From Adiantum capillus-veneris (lineage: Eukaryota > Streptophyta > Polypodiopsida > Polypodiales > Pteridaceae), in assembly GCA_014529385.2 (NCBI GenBank), contig CM043953.1:90525842-90589841 (forward strand): 64,000 bases of DNA, read 5' to 3'. Each line of letters begins with the position of its first letter. The stretch's first letter is position 1. This document shows positions 11,405 through 22,363 of this stretch, piece by piece. The notes beneath the pieces are model-generated. The model had not been told where the DNA came from. It ran no database searches and saw nothing but the letters and a program-made list of their open reading frames with translations. Both the position numbers and the translations under genes were made by a program.

Positions 11405-12654
11405 CAAGCCCCTTTACACAAAGGGCATAGTGGACACATGTCAGCTCCCTAGCCCAATTGCCCACAAGGTGCATTCAAATCCTATTGGATGATCATAGAG
11501 GTGGACCGAGAATCAGGCTAGAGTAAATCTAGTTTAATTCATTGAAACACACTTTATAAAAGAACCAATAAGAATTAAGCTCTCTAGAAGACTATTGGCC
11601 AGTCTCCCAAGGGGTCCAATGACCATTCAATAACCCAATGGCTTGCGTGATTCCTATTGGCTAGAAGACTAAGGGGTCCAATGAGAGTTTAATTGCATTA
11701 TTAATTACCTAAAGCTCTCACAAAAGGGGAAAGGGGGACACATGTCACAAGGCTATCACTTATGCTTTTTAATTATCATTGGCTAGGATTTGTTGGGTCC
11801 AATGGGATGTCAACATGAGTAAAAAGCATGAGGGGTCAACCAAGAGAGAGAGGGGGCTGATTTTGTCAAGGCATTATCACACACACACTCACACAATCTC
11901 ATGTGTGAATCAAGAATGCTCTCTCTCTCCTTCTCAACCTTTAATGGAAATCTCGTCATCTACTCCAAGCTTGTGAGAAGGGACGCCTACACCAACAACT
12001 CTTGGCTTTGTGATGCAAATCTATCCAAGAGCCAAAGATTCAATGCATGCTCATCTCCTCTACCATGCTAATTACTAAACTATGCTAAGCTATTATGAGT
12101 GATTATGAGAGGAGATATACTTATTTCTCCTAAGACTACTCCTTCTTCCTCTCAATCTATTCTCATACCCCACTAGCTCTCACCATCTTCGAAGGTGTGT
12201 GAGGTCTTGGGTCTAAGACCGTGAGGAAATTGATGTTGTGTTTTATAAGTGTGTGCATGGTGCTTGAAGATTCCATCTTCATTGCACCAGCAAGATATTG
12301 AAGGAACAAAAAGTATTGTATTATAAAATGTCTCCCTTGATGGGGGAAACCTATAATACAAAGCCTTTTGGAGGGGGGACCGGCTCCATGTAAATCCGGT
12401 CCTCAACTGTTGTCAATAACTTAATTTCTCTCTCTTTTGAAGTATTGTTCATGCCTATCTTACTAGGTGCTATGCTTAATTTCTCTCTCTTTTGAAGTAT
12501 TGCTCATGCCTATCTAACTAGGTGTTATGCTTTTTGTTGCTCTCTCCATCCAAGCACTCTTGCTATGCTCATTAGGAATCTATTCTAATGGAATGCTCAC
12601 TATGTTTATGCTATTTTCCGCTACACACAAGTTACTAGGCCATTAAATGTTACA
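11171..12654 (+). repeat. 3' LTR of element A
   Basis: It starts TGTGAAAGCAATGGGC and ends ATGTTACA. It has a (CA)n tract at 11362-11402 where the 5' LTR has (CT)n. There is a tandem duplication of about 62 bp at about 12420-12538 (TTAATTTCTCTCTCTTTTGA twice). A stem-loop GGACCGG…CCGGTCC lies at 12377-12402. Confidence 0.85.
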
Positions 12655-13143
12655 CCAGAGGATGGTTCAGTTAGGGACACATACAAGTTGCAACTTGAGT
12701 GATGTTTGTGGGCCCATGCAAACTCCGTTCTTGGGCATTTATGTGCTTCAAGCAATTTTTGGCTATCGGTGAAAATGTCTCGAAATGTACTATGGACAAC
12801 CTCCATTCCAATCAAGGGGGGCAGTATATGTCTCATGAATTGAATACATTTCTGGCTAGCCATGGGATAAAACAACAATGTACAGTGTCGTATACACCTC
12901 AGCAAAATGGTGTTGCTGAGAGGAAAAACACGTCTCTTACGAGAATGGCATGATGTACGGTCAAAAGAAAATGAGGCAAATGTACATCCTATGGGGGTTT
13001 CTAAAAATGTTAAAGTTCAGCCCATTACTGATGCAGATGTACATGATGTACTTGATGAGAAAAGGGCTGAGAAAAATGAGCAGGCTAGAGGTATGCCAAA
13101 ATGGTCGGTGCATACTTTATGTGAATAAATTGGATGCACCTTT
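12655..13143 (+). pseudogene. Ty1/copia integrase fragment
   Basis: In one frame it reads MDNLHSNQGGQYMSHELNTF and then YTPQQNGVAERKN (12792-12935). These are the second catalytic region and the D,D(35)E glutamate region of copia-type integrases, with Ser-Asn in place of the usual Thr-Asp. Stops follow after 12950. The first Asp region and gag are lost at the junction with element A. The sequence continues at 22364 beyond element B. Between the parts, the end of integrase and the start of RT are missing. Confidence 0.85.
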
Positions 13144-13969
13144 TGATGGGGGCTTTTCACAAGCCAAGCTCCCATACCCCTCTTCTCTCGTCCCCACCCC
13201 ATGAAAACCCCCTCTTAGGGAGGGAGTGATAAAAGGCATTGGAAAAAGTAAGACAAAAAATAAAGTATGATTATGTAAATATATAAGAAAGGTAAAATAG
13301 GCCACCTCATGCCTGCGGGGTAGCCCATCCCCACCTTGCCTCCTTTTTCTTCATTGTTGCCCCGCCGTGTGTCCCTTTTCCTCTCCTCCACTCAAAAGGT
13401 CAACCCCCTCTCTCTTCCCCTTATCCTTTCTCCTTTCTCTCTCCCCTCAAGCTACCCCACCTCTCACCAATAATGCATTATAACTCACCAATAATGCACC
13501 CTAACTCACATGCAACTTACCCTATCTTCCAAAATAGTATACCCCACCCCCTCTTTCTCTCTCCTATCATATCCCATGACCCAAATACCCCCCTCTCTCT
13601 CTAAAGGGCGCCATGTCTCTTGTCTTGTAGCTAAATAACCCCCCCCACACTCACACACACTCAATTTCACTGAAAAAGGTGCCCACAGACCCATCCCCAC
13701 CCGGTGGTTACCTGATTTTTCTTGTGTTCACACACATCTGTACACAGATTCACCTCTGAACACACTCCCCTCTCTCCCCTCTTGTAATTACTTTATTCTC
13801 CATGTCACCTCTCACTTTTTTTCATCAACCCATCTCTCTCTCTTAGTCTCTCTCTCATGAGACTGCTGTTCTAGCACATATACACACAGCCAGACAAGTG
13901 GGGCCCACAGTCGCATGGCCTATGTAGATAATGATTTCTTCATTCTAGAATTTCTCCCCTCTCCTCCCC

Positions 13970-13978
13970 TATATAAAG
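13970..13978 (+). promoter_or_regulatory. TATA box of the 5' LTR of element B
   Basis: TATATAAAG after a CT-rich stretch. The same word is at 21640-21648 in the 3' LTR. RNA polymerase II start is expected about 30 bp downstream, near the ACACTAAGGATATAC stretch. Confidence 0.75.
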
Positions 13979-14283
13979 AGGGGTCACCATCACACTAAGG
14001 ATATACACACACCATCACCAAAGAGTACACTATGGACTGTGTGTGCCTAGTGCACACACACACACCCACACCATCACCATCACCGCAATCACCATGCTCG
14101 TCTTGAGCATGACCTCTACACCCTTGGGCTATGGAAGATGAAGGGAAACTAAATGAAGGATGATGGCCATAACCCTCGTGCGAGTCTTCGTCATCAACTC
14201 CCACCTATCCTCCATGTGCTCTACCACGCTCTCCCTTCTCATTCCCCTACCCTATGCTCCCCATTTCATCGCCTTATTCTCTA

Positions 14284-14289
14284 AATAAA
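14284..14289 (+). promoter_or_regulatory. polyadenylation signal in the LTR of element B
   Basis: AATAAA followed by GCTTGAG, conserved in the 3' LTR at 21956-21961. It lies about 300 bp downstream of the TATA box, which would define the R region. Confidence 0.55.
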
Positions 14290-14689
14290 GCTTGAGTTTT
14301 TGTGAGTATGTTTTCTTGCAATGTTTTGCCCATGTGAGGTGTGCGGAATCGCCACCTAGTCTTGTGTTTGGAGTGAGCTTGTGTATGTGTGAAGGGTGTG
14401 CGGATTCGCTATCCTTTTGTGGTGCCTAAGTACTAAGCCGCTATACCCCCTCCCTCACCCTCTCTCTCTCTCTCTCACTTGATCTCATTCCCTTTCCTCT
14501 TCATCATTACTCCCAAGCATCCATCTCTCTTGGATGAAAACTTTGTTATGGTGGTGTGTTGTTTGCGTCCTAGCCGCTGAAGCTAGGTGGTGCCCCCTGT
14601 TTGCTTTTCCATGACAGGCTCGAGGCGCGCCATTCGGTCCCCGGTGTTTTAGAGGCCGTCGGGGTTTGGGGTTCACTTTGCTCCCGTCA

Positions 14690-14708
14690 TTTGGTGCCCC
14701 CACTGAGG
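14690..14708 (+). promoter_or_regulatory. primer-binding site of element B
   Basis: TTTGGTGCCCCCACTGAGG directly follows the LTR. It begins with TGG, as expected from a tRNA CCA end, but is not the initiator-Met type. Element D has nearly the same word at 32233-32248, so the primer tRNA is probably shared. I did not identify the tRNA. Confidence 0.6.
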
Positions 14709-14762
14709 ATCTTTTCATGAAACCCTTCAGTTTACAAGACTGAAACCCCTAAACTATTGTGA

Positions 14763-15464
14763 ATGGATGAATGGCTAGCAGGATTTACTAATTGGACGAC
14801 AGAAGAAGAAGAGCTCCAAGCACAACTAGACGAACTCCGCATCTCCATCGAAGCTCGAGTGCCAGGCGTAACGGTAATCAATTTGCAGTGGGAGAGTCAA
14901 CCAACACGCCAAACCCAGTGGATATACATAGGCCAAATGCCAAGAAGAAGAAGGAGAAGGTCGAAACCATGTCCGCAACCTACAACCAACCCACAACAAC
15001 AAAATGGAAGGAGCTCTACACAATAGAGAATCAACACTATTCTACTTTGAGAATCGGGTAACTCAAGTCACTGAGGTAATTATCACAGTCAGTTTTCAAG
15101 TCACACCTGATGCTGCAGCACAGATAACGGAATCATTGGCTCACACTCTCACTAGAGAAACTAGGGATCTACTGAGTTTGTTTCAGGAAAGAACACCACC
15201 CTCTCCCACAAGCTTGGACAGTGACTAAGCACCTCTAAGCTTCACATGAATCAGTACAACCTACCTCAAGATAGATCACACATACCAACACGTGTACGCT
15301 CAATCAAGGTAATACTGGATTTGAAGGCTCACTACCAGCACGTCATTGACACCATGCTGGGTGGGGAGCGATTTTTTGAGGTTCTGGCATCAGATCAACC
15401 ATTTGTCCTACCTTTGGTACAAGGCAATGTACCGTTTGAAGTTTTAATCTATGTCCTAGTATAA
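14763..15464 (+). pseudogene. possible ORF1-like leader region of element B in several frames
   Basis: Overlapping frames at 14763-15026, 15004-15228 and 15246-15464 (87, 74 and 72 aa) lie between PBS and gag. The third contains KAHYQHVIDTMLGGERFFEV and ends just before the gag start. I do not recognise any of them. Tat/Ogre elements are known to carry an extra ORF1 in this position, so this may be its remnant split by frameshifts. It could also be non-coding leader. The repeated frame changes favour decay if it was ever coding. Confidence 0.35.
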
Positions 15465-15547
15465 GAGGGTATACATGCCTCCTTGTAAAGAAGAAAAAAA
15501 CTTTTGCAAGTTAAGCAGTGTGTCTTTCTAGCTCTCTCTCAGTAATC

Positions 15548-18500
15548 ATGGCAAGTGTAGCATTTCCAACATTTAAAGGAAAGAAGGGGGAGGATTTGGT
15601 AACAGACTTCCTAGATGACTTTGAAGTAGCATGTGTAGTGAGCAACAAAGATACGGATGAATCCCGGGTTAGAATCTTTAAGCATCTCATGAAGCTAGAA
15701 GCTAGATCATGGTACAATGCACTTCCACAAGCAACCAAGGATGACTGGGAACCCTTAAAAACCGCTTTTAAGAGGCGCTTTGGGGGAGGTACCACTTCAG
15801 AAAAGTTGTGGGACAAGTTGAGAGACTTGAAGCAGGAGGGTCTTTTAGAATATGCCACCTATGAGTCCAAATTTGTGGATTTGTGGGAACGGTGGGTTGA
15901 GTCACTGGCAAGGGGGGAAGCTGCACCCGATTTCCTAAAAAAAAATTGGTTCACGCATGGCTTATGGCCGCTTCTCAAGGAGAAGGTGAAAGGTAGATTC
16001 CCGGCTACGTACGAATTAGTCGTTGAGATTGCTCGCCTTAAGGAAAAGAAGCTGCGAATGAAAGCCAAAGAAACCGAGTCAACAGAAACAGCAACATCAC
16101 GTCGACCAACAACTACGACAACCACCATTCCACCACCACCACCGGCTCTTGGGGTAAGAGATGACCAACAAGATATGTTGGCCCATATTACTGACCAACT
16201 GCAGAATTTGTCTGTCCACTTAATACAACAAGGGAGGAGTCAAGAAAGAGATCAAGACCCTGGAAGAGCACGACAACAAAACAGGGAGTATCATTGCTAC
16301 AACTGTGGAGAAGACGGTCACGGTATGTACTACTGTCCCAAACCACGACAAAACTATAATAGAGGAGGTAGGAGGAACCAATTGTCACCCCCTAGAGAAA
16401 GAACACCCCCACCCCGAGCACCAACCCCACCAACACAAATTCTACGTCCACCCCAGACACCACTACAAGCATCCATTCCACCTCTTCCACCAGCCCCACC
16501 ACCTGATCGCCCTGTAAACATCATAAGGCTAGAAGAGAAAGGAAAAGCCGTAGTAGTGGATCCACCTAGAGCAAAGGAGAGGGACAAGGGTAAGGAGAAG
16601 GTAACCTTTTTAGAACCACTTGAGGCCATGACTGTGAAAAGAGCTAGGAGGGAGAAGGCTACACAATCAGATGATGAGAGAAGCATGAGAGGACAAACTA
16701 GCAAGAGGCCATCCAGGCCACGACAGAAATTGGGCATCACCGACTTCCAGCTAGGGGAAAGTTCTAAGCCCTATGATCTAACATTGGATGTGGCAGAGCA
16801 AGGACCGAAGATTACATGGCCACAACTGCTACATCTTGTATCTAAAGTAAGGCGACAATGGTCTAAAATGGTAAGTACAAGACACTCCAAAACAAAGGTA
16901 GCCGAAGAAATTTCGGGATGCAACATGGATGACATCCTTCCAATTGTCGACGTAAACATAAAAGGAAAGAGGGTTGGAAACACCTACATTGATGGAGGTG
17001 CACAAATCTGTGTAATGAGCGAAGCTATGATGCTTCAATTAGGGCTCGAGGTTGACAGGCCTTCTCCATGCAAGGCAAAGATGGCAAACAACGCAAAAGT
17101 AAAGTGTGTGGGTGTGGTAAGTGCCGTGAAAATCAAAGCTTTCAACACTGAGGTAGAGGTAGATGTTTTTGTAATGCCTACTAAGGGGGAGGGCTATCCA
17201 CTAATTTTGGGAAGGCCATGGTTGATGGCCATGAAGGCAAAACAGGACTGGGGTACTGGCCTTCTACGCATGACCGGTAAGAAAGGGGAGACAATCTACT
17301 ACGACATGAGGATTGGCAAGCAGAAGCAAATGAATCTGGAAACATCGGCAGATGAAACCACTAGCGAATCTTCCAGTTTTGAGGAGGAGACCACATCCAC
17401 CGACGAAAGTGACAGTTCCATTGATGTGATGGGTATCATTATGAAGGATCCACAAAGGGTAAGCACAACTGGTGATCCATCACCAAAAGGGCAACCCAAT
17501 GAAGAGGAGAGCAAATCACCTGGCCTAGGAGGAAGTAGGTTGAAGGGTATGTTGTCTACGGAATTAACACTTGAGGAGAAAGATAGTTTTTTGCAAATGT
17601 TGATGGGATTTCCTAACCTGTTCATTGACAACTATGAAAGAATCACAGGCATTACAGTGGTGGAACATCATATTAAGCTGAAGGAAGGGGTAAAACCAGT
17701 TGTGCAAAAGCTACGACGACTGGGGGTCATACAAGAAAAGGCACTCTTGGCCGAGGTAAGGAAATTGCTGGAGGCGGGATTCATCTATCCTAGAGAAAAC
17801 TCAGAATGGGTGTCACCCGTAGTGGTGACGCCTAAAAAGAATGGTAAGTGGAGGGTCTGTGTTGACTACAAACCACTAAATGCAGCTACAAAGAGAGACC
17901 ACTTTCCTCTCCCTTTCTTGGATGAAATTCTGAATGAAGTAGCGGGTTTTGAATGCTATACCGTCTGTGATGGTTATTCTGGATACTTTCAAATACTCAT
18001 AGCCTTGGAAGATCAACTAAAAACCACTTTTATCACGCCATGGGGTTGTTTTGCATACAGGGTTATGCCATTTGGTCTCACAAATGCACCTGCCACATTC
18101 CAAAGATATGTCACATATGTTTTTCAACCGTTCTTTGGAACATCCATAAGAGTGTTCATTGATGATTTTTGTATATATAGCTCCCGTATTTCACATTTAG
18201 AAAAGGTAACTGAAGGTTTGGCCAGGTTGCAGAGCCTAGGCGGGCAATTAAATGTGGATAAATGTCACATTGGGGAGAGTAAAGTCATTCTACTAGGCCA
18301 TGAAATTTCAGCAAGAGGTATCAACGCCGACCCAAGTAAGGTGTCCGCACTCATAGCCCTACCTTCACCAACGACCGCACGTCAACTGGTCTCTTTTCTA
18401 CAGAAGGTGAGGTACTTAAGTAGATTCATACATCTACTATCACAACTTGTTCTACCACTGCAACAACTCACTCAAAGATCAACTTTCACTTGGGACGAGG

Positions 18501-20806
18501 AAAGCGAACATCACTACAACAAGGTAAAGGAGGTCTTAGCCACTCTGCCAACTATCTCACCACCTAAGTGGGATGAAAAATTCTATGTCACCTCAAGTGT
18601 TGGTGATGACTCATTGGGGGTTGTGCTACTCCAAAAGGATACGACGACATCTTTCATGAGGCCAATCTACTTCTCTAGTCGAATGATGACAGCAGGAGAG
18701 AAAGGTTTCACCCATGTGGAACACTTAGTCCTAGCTCTTAGATTTGCAACTACAAAGTTTAGGTCATATTTGCTACCTAAGCAATTTGTGATTCTAACCA
18801 CGGATGAAATATTTCCCTATGTTGTACAACACATGGATGTGTCTGCTAGAATTACTAAATGGCTAGTTTGTCTGCAAGAGTTTGACTACACGGTACAGGT
18901 AGAAAGCACGACAAGGGCAAGTTTGGGGGGACTCATGACCTACCAAGTCTTTGAAAGGACGGAGAAGCAATCTAAGGAAGGAGAAGTCCGATTACCTCCA
19001 GTACCACCGATGGTAGAAGGAGCATACTCTCTCTACTTTGATGGAGCCTACAAGCGAGCGTCCGACAAAGCAGTTGCAGGCATAGTGGTCTTTGATGACA
19101 AAGGGACAAAGGTATTTTTGTTGGGCCAATTGTTAGATTCACATTCTAACAATGAAGCTGAGTATGCAGCACTAACCAAGGGTCTACAATGGTGCGTCTC
19201 GCAAGGTGTACAACGCCTTAATGTATTTGGGGATGCTCTACTTCTGGTAAGGCAAGTAAATGGAGCATGGACATGCAAGAATCCTAATTTAAGGACTCAC
19301 TTAAGTGGTGTAAAAACCTTGTTGGGTAAGTTTGAAGAAGTTCAAATACACCATATCCTAAGGGCTCAAAAACCAAGAAGCAGATGCCCTAGAAGTGAAA
19401 GACTACAGGAAGTGGGTGGTTGGAGCAATAAACTAAAGCTCCCTCTATTTTCAAGTTGTTGTGATGCCTTGCCTGACATCATGCATTTTTTGGAAACAGG
19501 GGAATGCCCATCAGATTTAACAAAGGGACAGAAGCAATGGCTGACGCGGAAGGCCACAAGGTATCGACTCATCAATGATGGTTTGTACTGTAAGGGTAAG
19601 GACCAAATACTCAGGAAGGTCCCTCTCTCTCACAAAATCACGGGAGTAATTGCTAGTTGTCACGACGGGGTTCATGGTGGTCACTTTGCCCTAGACATAA
19701 CAAGTAGGAAAATCTTGCAGGCAGGCTTCATATGGCCTAGCCTCAACCGTGATGTACACCATTGGTGCAAAACATGTAAGTTGTGTCAAAAGGCCGGCAC
19801 TAGGTCACTTATGCCTGAACCACAGACACCTATTCTCTCATATGGCCCATTTGAAAAATGGGGTATCGATGCCATTGGGCCATTACCTAGGGCCAACTCA
19901 GGAAAATTCTACATTATCATGGGGGTCGACTACATGACTAGATGGGCAGAGGCTACAGCCACCACTAGAATCACAGCAGTAGAGGTAGCTAAATTTATCT
20001 ACGAGCACATATGCTGTAGGTTTGGCACACCTTTTGAGATCATCTCTGATAGAGGGCTAGGTTTCAGAGCAGACTTGGTAGGAGAATTAATACAGAAACT
20101 GGGCATTACAAGGAGGCACTCTTCACCATATTACCCTCAATGTAATGGCCTAGTTGAAAAGGTAAATGGAATGGTTTCTAAAATTATTACCAAGCAAGTA
20201 AACAATCATCCCGGAGACTGGGATAAGTATCTACTACAAGCTTTATGGGCCTACAGAACTTCATTTCGTACATCCTTGGGATTCACACCGTATCATCTAG
20301 TATTTGGTAAGGAAGCAATCTTGCCCATTGAAGTGCAACTATAAAGTCTCAGAGTAATGGCAAGCCGACTTCAACAACCCAACATGCATTTGAGAGATCA
20401 CATCATCAACTTGGAAAGACTGCAGCTGGACAGAGAAGAAGCAATAAATTATTATGCAGCACAAGCAGAGCATAGACGGCTTAGCTTTAACGAGCATCTC
20501 CGGAAAAAAGAATTGAAGAAAGTAATGTTGGTGCTCCGCTATGACAATCGCTTCGACACGCGCAAGGATAAGAAACTCCTACTCCGATGGGAAGGTCCTT
20601 TCATCATCAGGAAAAAGTATGCCTATAGAAGCTACCAGCTTATGGAGGCCGATGGAAAACTTCATAAAACCAGGGTAAATGGTTGGCGACTTAAACCTTA
20701 TTTTCTTCGATTTGACCAGGCTCCACCAATTGACATTCCAGATGAGGACACACCATCAGCCGCCACCTCCGACGATAATGATCAAACAGATGAGCTAGAG
20801 ACATGA
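15548..20806 (+). pseudogene. gag-pol polyprotein of element B, one in-frame stop near the integrase C-terminus
   Basis: Start chosen at MASVAFPTFKGKKG (15548); an upstream ATG at 15518 would add 10 residues. Order by residue: gag core with WYNALPQATKDDWEPLK (about 53), zinc knuckle CYNCGEDGHGMYYC (250-263), Pro-rich linker, protease with IDGGA (D482), RT with Asp 808 and FIDD (870-873), a degenerate first RNase H (Ser at 1017 where Asp is expected), and a second archaeal-type RNase H with D1165, E1205, D1229. Integrase follows with the HHCC zinc site and D1441, D1501, E1537 (a D-X35-E spacing). TAA at 20342-20344 interrupts the frame, which stays open afterwards to TGA 20804-20806 and encodes the GPY/F-like C-terminus (LRWEGPFIIRKKYAYRSYQL). 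A 60-bp out-of-frame patch lies at about 19370-19430. Confidence 0.93.
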
Positions 20807-20834
20807 ATGCCTCTAGCCAAAAGGGGAGGGCTAA
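20807..20834 (+). promoter_or_regulatory. polypurine tract of element B
   Basis: AAAAGGGGAGGG followed by CTAA and then the LTR start TGATGGGG. Plus-strand DNA synthesis is primed here. Its closeness to the LTR supports the chosen boundary. Confidence 0.8.
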
Positions 20835-22363
20835 TGATGGGGGCTTTTCACAAGACAAGCTCCCATACCCCTCTTCTCTCGTCCCCACCCCATGAAAACC
20901 CCCTCTTAGGGAGGGAGTGATAAAAGGCATTGGAAAAAGTAAGACAAAAAATAAAGTATGATTATGTAAATATATAAGAAAGGTAAAATAAGCCACCTCA
21001 TGCCTGCGGGGTAGCCCATCCCCACCTTGCCTCCTTTTTCTTCACTGTTGCCCCGCCGTGTGTCCCTTTTCCTCTCCTCCACTCAAAAGATCAACCCCCT
21101 CTCTCTTCCCCTTATCCTTTCTCCTTTCTCTCTCCCCTCAAGCTACCCCACCTCTCACCAATAATGCACCCTAACTCACATGCAACTTACCCTATCTTCC
21201 AAAATAGTATACCCCACCCCCTCTTTCTCTCTCCTATCATATCCCATAACCCAAATACCCCCCTCTCTCTCTAAAGGGCGCCATGTCTCTTGTCTTGTAG
21301 CTAAATAACCTCCCCCACACTCACACACACTCAGTTTCACTGAAAAAGGTGCCCACAGACCCATCCCCACCCGGTGGTTACCTGATTTTTCTTGTGTTCA
21401 CAAACATCTGCACACAGATTCACCTCTGAACACACTCCCCTCTCTCCCCTCTTGTAATTAATTTATTCTCCATGTCACCTCTCACTTTTTTTCATCAACC
21501 CATCTCTCTCTCTTAGTCTCTCTCTCATGAGACTGCTGTTCTGGCACATATACACACAGCCAGACAAGTGGGGCCCACAGTCACATGGCATATGTAAATA
21601 ATGATTTCTTCATTCTATAATTTCTCCCCCCTCCTCCCCTATATAAAGAGGGGTCACCATCACACTAAGGATATACACACACCATCACCAAAGAGTACAC
21701 TATGCACTGTGTGTGCCTAGTGCACACACACACACACCCACACCATCACCATCACCGCAATCACCATGCTCGTCTTGAGCATGACCTCTACACCCTTGGG
21801 CTATGGAAGATGAAGGGAAACTAAATGAAGGATGATGGCCATAACCCTCGTGCGAGTCTTCGTCATCAACTCCCACCTATCCTCCATGTGCTCTACCACG
21901 CTCTCCCTTCTCATTCCCCTACCCTATGCTCCCCATTTCATCGCCTTATTCTCTAAATAAAGCTTGAGGTTTTGTGAGTATGTTTTCTTGCAATTTTTTG
22001 CCCATGTGAGGTGTGCGGAATCGCCACCTAGTCTTGTGTTTGGAGTGAGCTTGTGTATGTGTGAAGGGTGTGCGGATTCGCTATCCTTTTGTGGTGCCTA
22101 AGTACTAAGCTGCTATACCCCCTCCCTCACCCTCTCTCTCTCTCTCTCTCACTTGATCTCATTCCCTTTCCTCTTCATCATTACTCCCAAGCATCCATCT
22201 CTCTTGGATGAAAACTTTGTTATGGTGGTGTGTTGTTTGCGTCCTAGCCGCTGAAGCTAGGTGGTGCCCCCTGTTTGCTTTACCATGACAGGCTCGAGGC
22301 GCGCCATTCGGTCCCCGGTGTTTTAGAGGCCGTCGGGGTTCGGGGTTCGCTTTGCTCCCGTCA
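20835..22363 (+). repeat. 3' LTR of element B
   Basis: Begins TGATGGGGGC and ends CTCCCGTCA, collinear with 13144-14689 throughout. TATATAAAG is at 21640-21648 and AATAAA at 21956-21961. It is followed by CTTT, the repeated target site. Confidence 0.92.

Larger units (their letters stand above)
4363..12654 (+). mobile_element. element A: decayed chromovirus (Ty3/gypsy with integrase chromodomain), both LTRs present
   Basis: The order is 5' LTR, initiator-Met PBS, gag with zinc knuckle, protease, RT, RNase H, integrase, chromodomain, 3' LTR. That is the standard Ty3/gypsy order, and the C-terminal chromodomain places it among chromoviruses, which tether integration to chromatin. Several stops, frameshifts and an integrase deletion make it non-autonomous. 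The flanks disagree: family E leader on the left, Ty1/copia on the right, with TGGAA before and CCAGA after the element, so there is no target duplication. The two LTRs also carry different microsatellites, which suggests recombination between elements. Confidence 0.85.
13144..14689 (+). repeat. 5' LTR of element B
   Basis: Starts TGATGGGGGC and ends CTCCCGTCA. The U3 is pyrimidine-rich with many CTCTC runs. A TATA box and a polyadenylation signal are listed separately. Relative to the 3' LTR it has a 21-bp extra copy around AATAATGCATTATAACTC (about 13472-13492). Confidence 0.92.
13144..22363 (+). mobile_element. element B: young Tat-lineage Ty3/gypsy retrotransposon, nearly intact
   Basis: It has two long, near-identical LTRs (about two dozen differences by eye plus one 21-bp indel). 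A PBS sits just inside, followed by a 5.3-kb gag-pol frame with one internal stop, a polypurine tract touching the 3' LTR, and a matching CTTT on each side (13140-13143 and 22364-22367). The second, archaeal-type RNase H after the gypsy RNase H is the mark of the plant Tat lineage. It sits inside a Ty1/copia pol whose halves lie on both sides. It is the youngest large element in the window. Confidence 0.92.

Noticed and set aside
13117-13305. 62-aa frame recurring at 20691-20996
   Set aside because: Antisense of the LTR start of element B; conservation reflects the two LTR copies.
15859-16128. Minus-strand frames opposite the gag-pol of element B (15859-19575)
   Set aside because: All are shadows of the long plus-strand frame.
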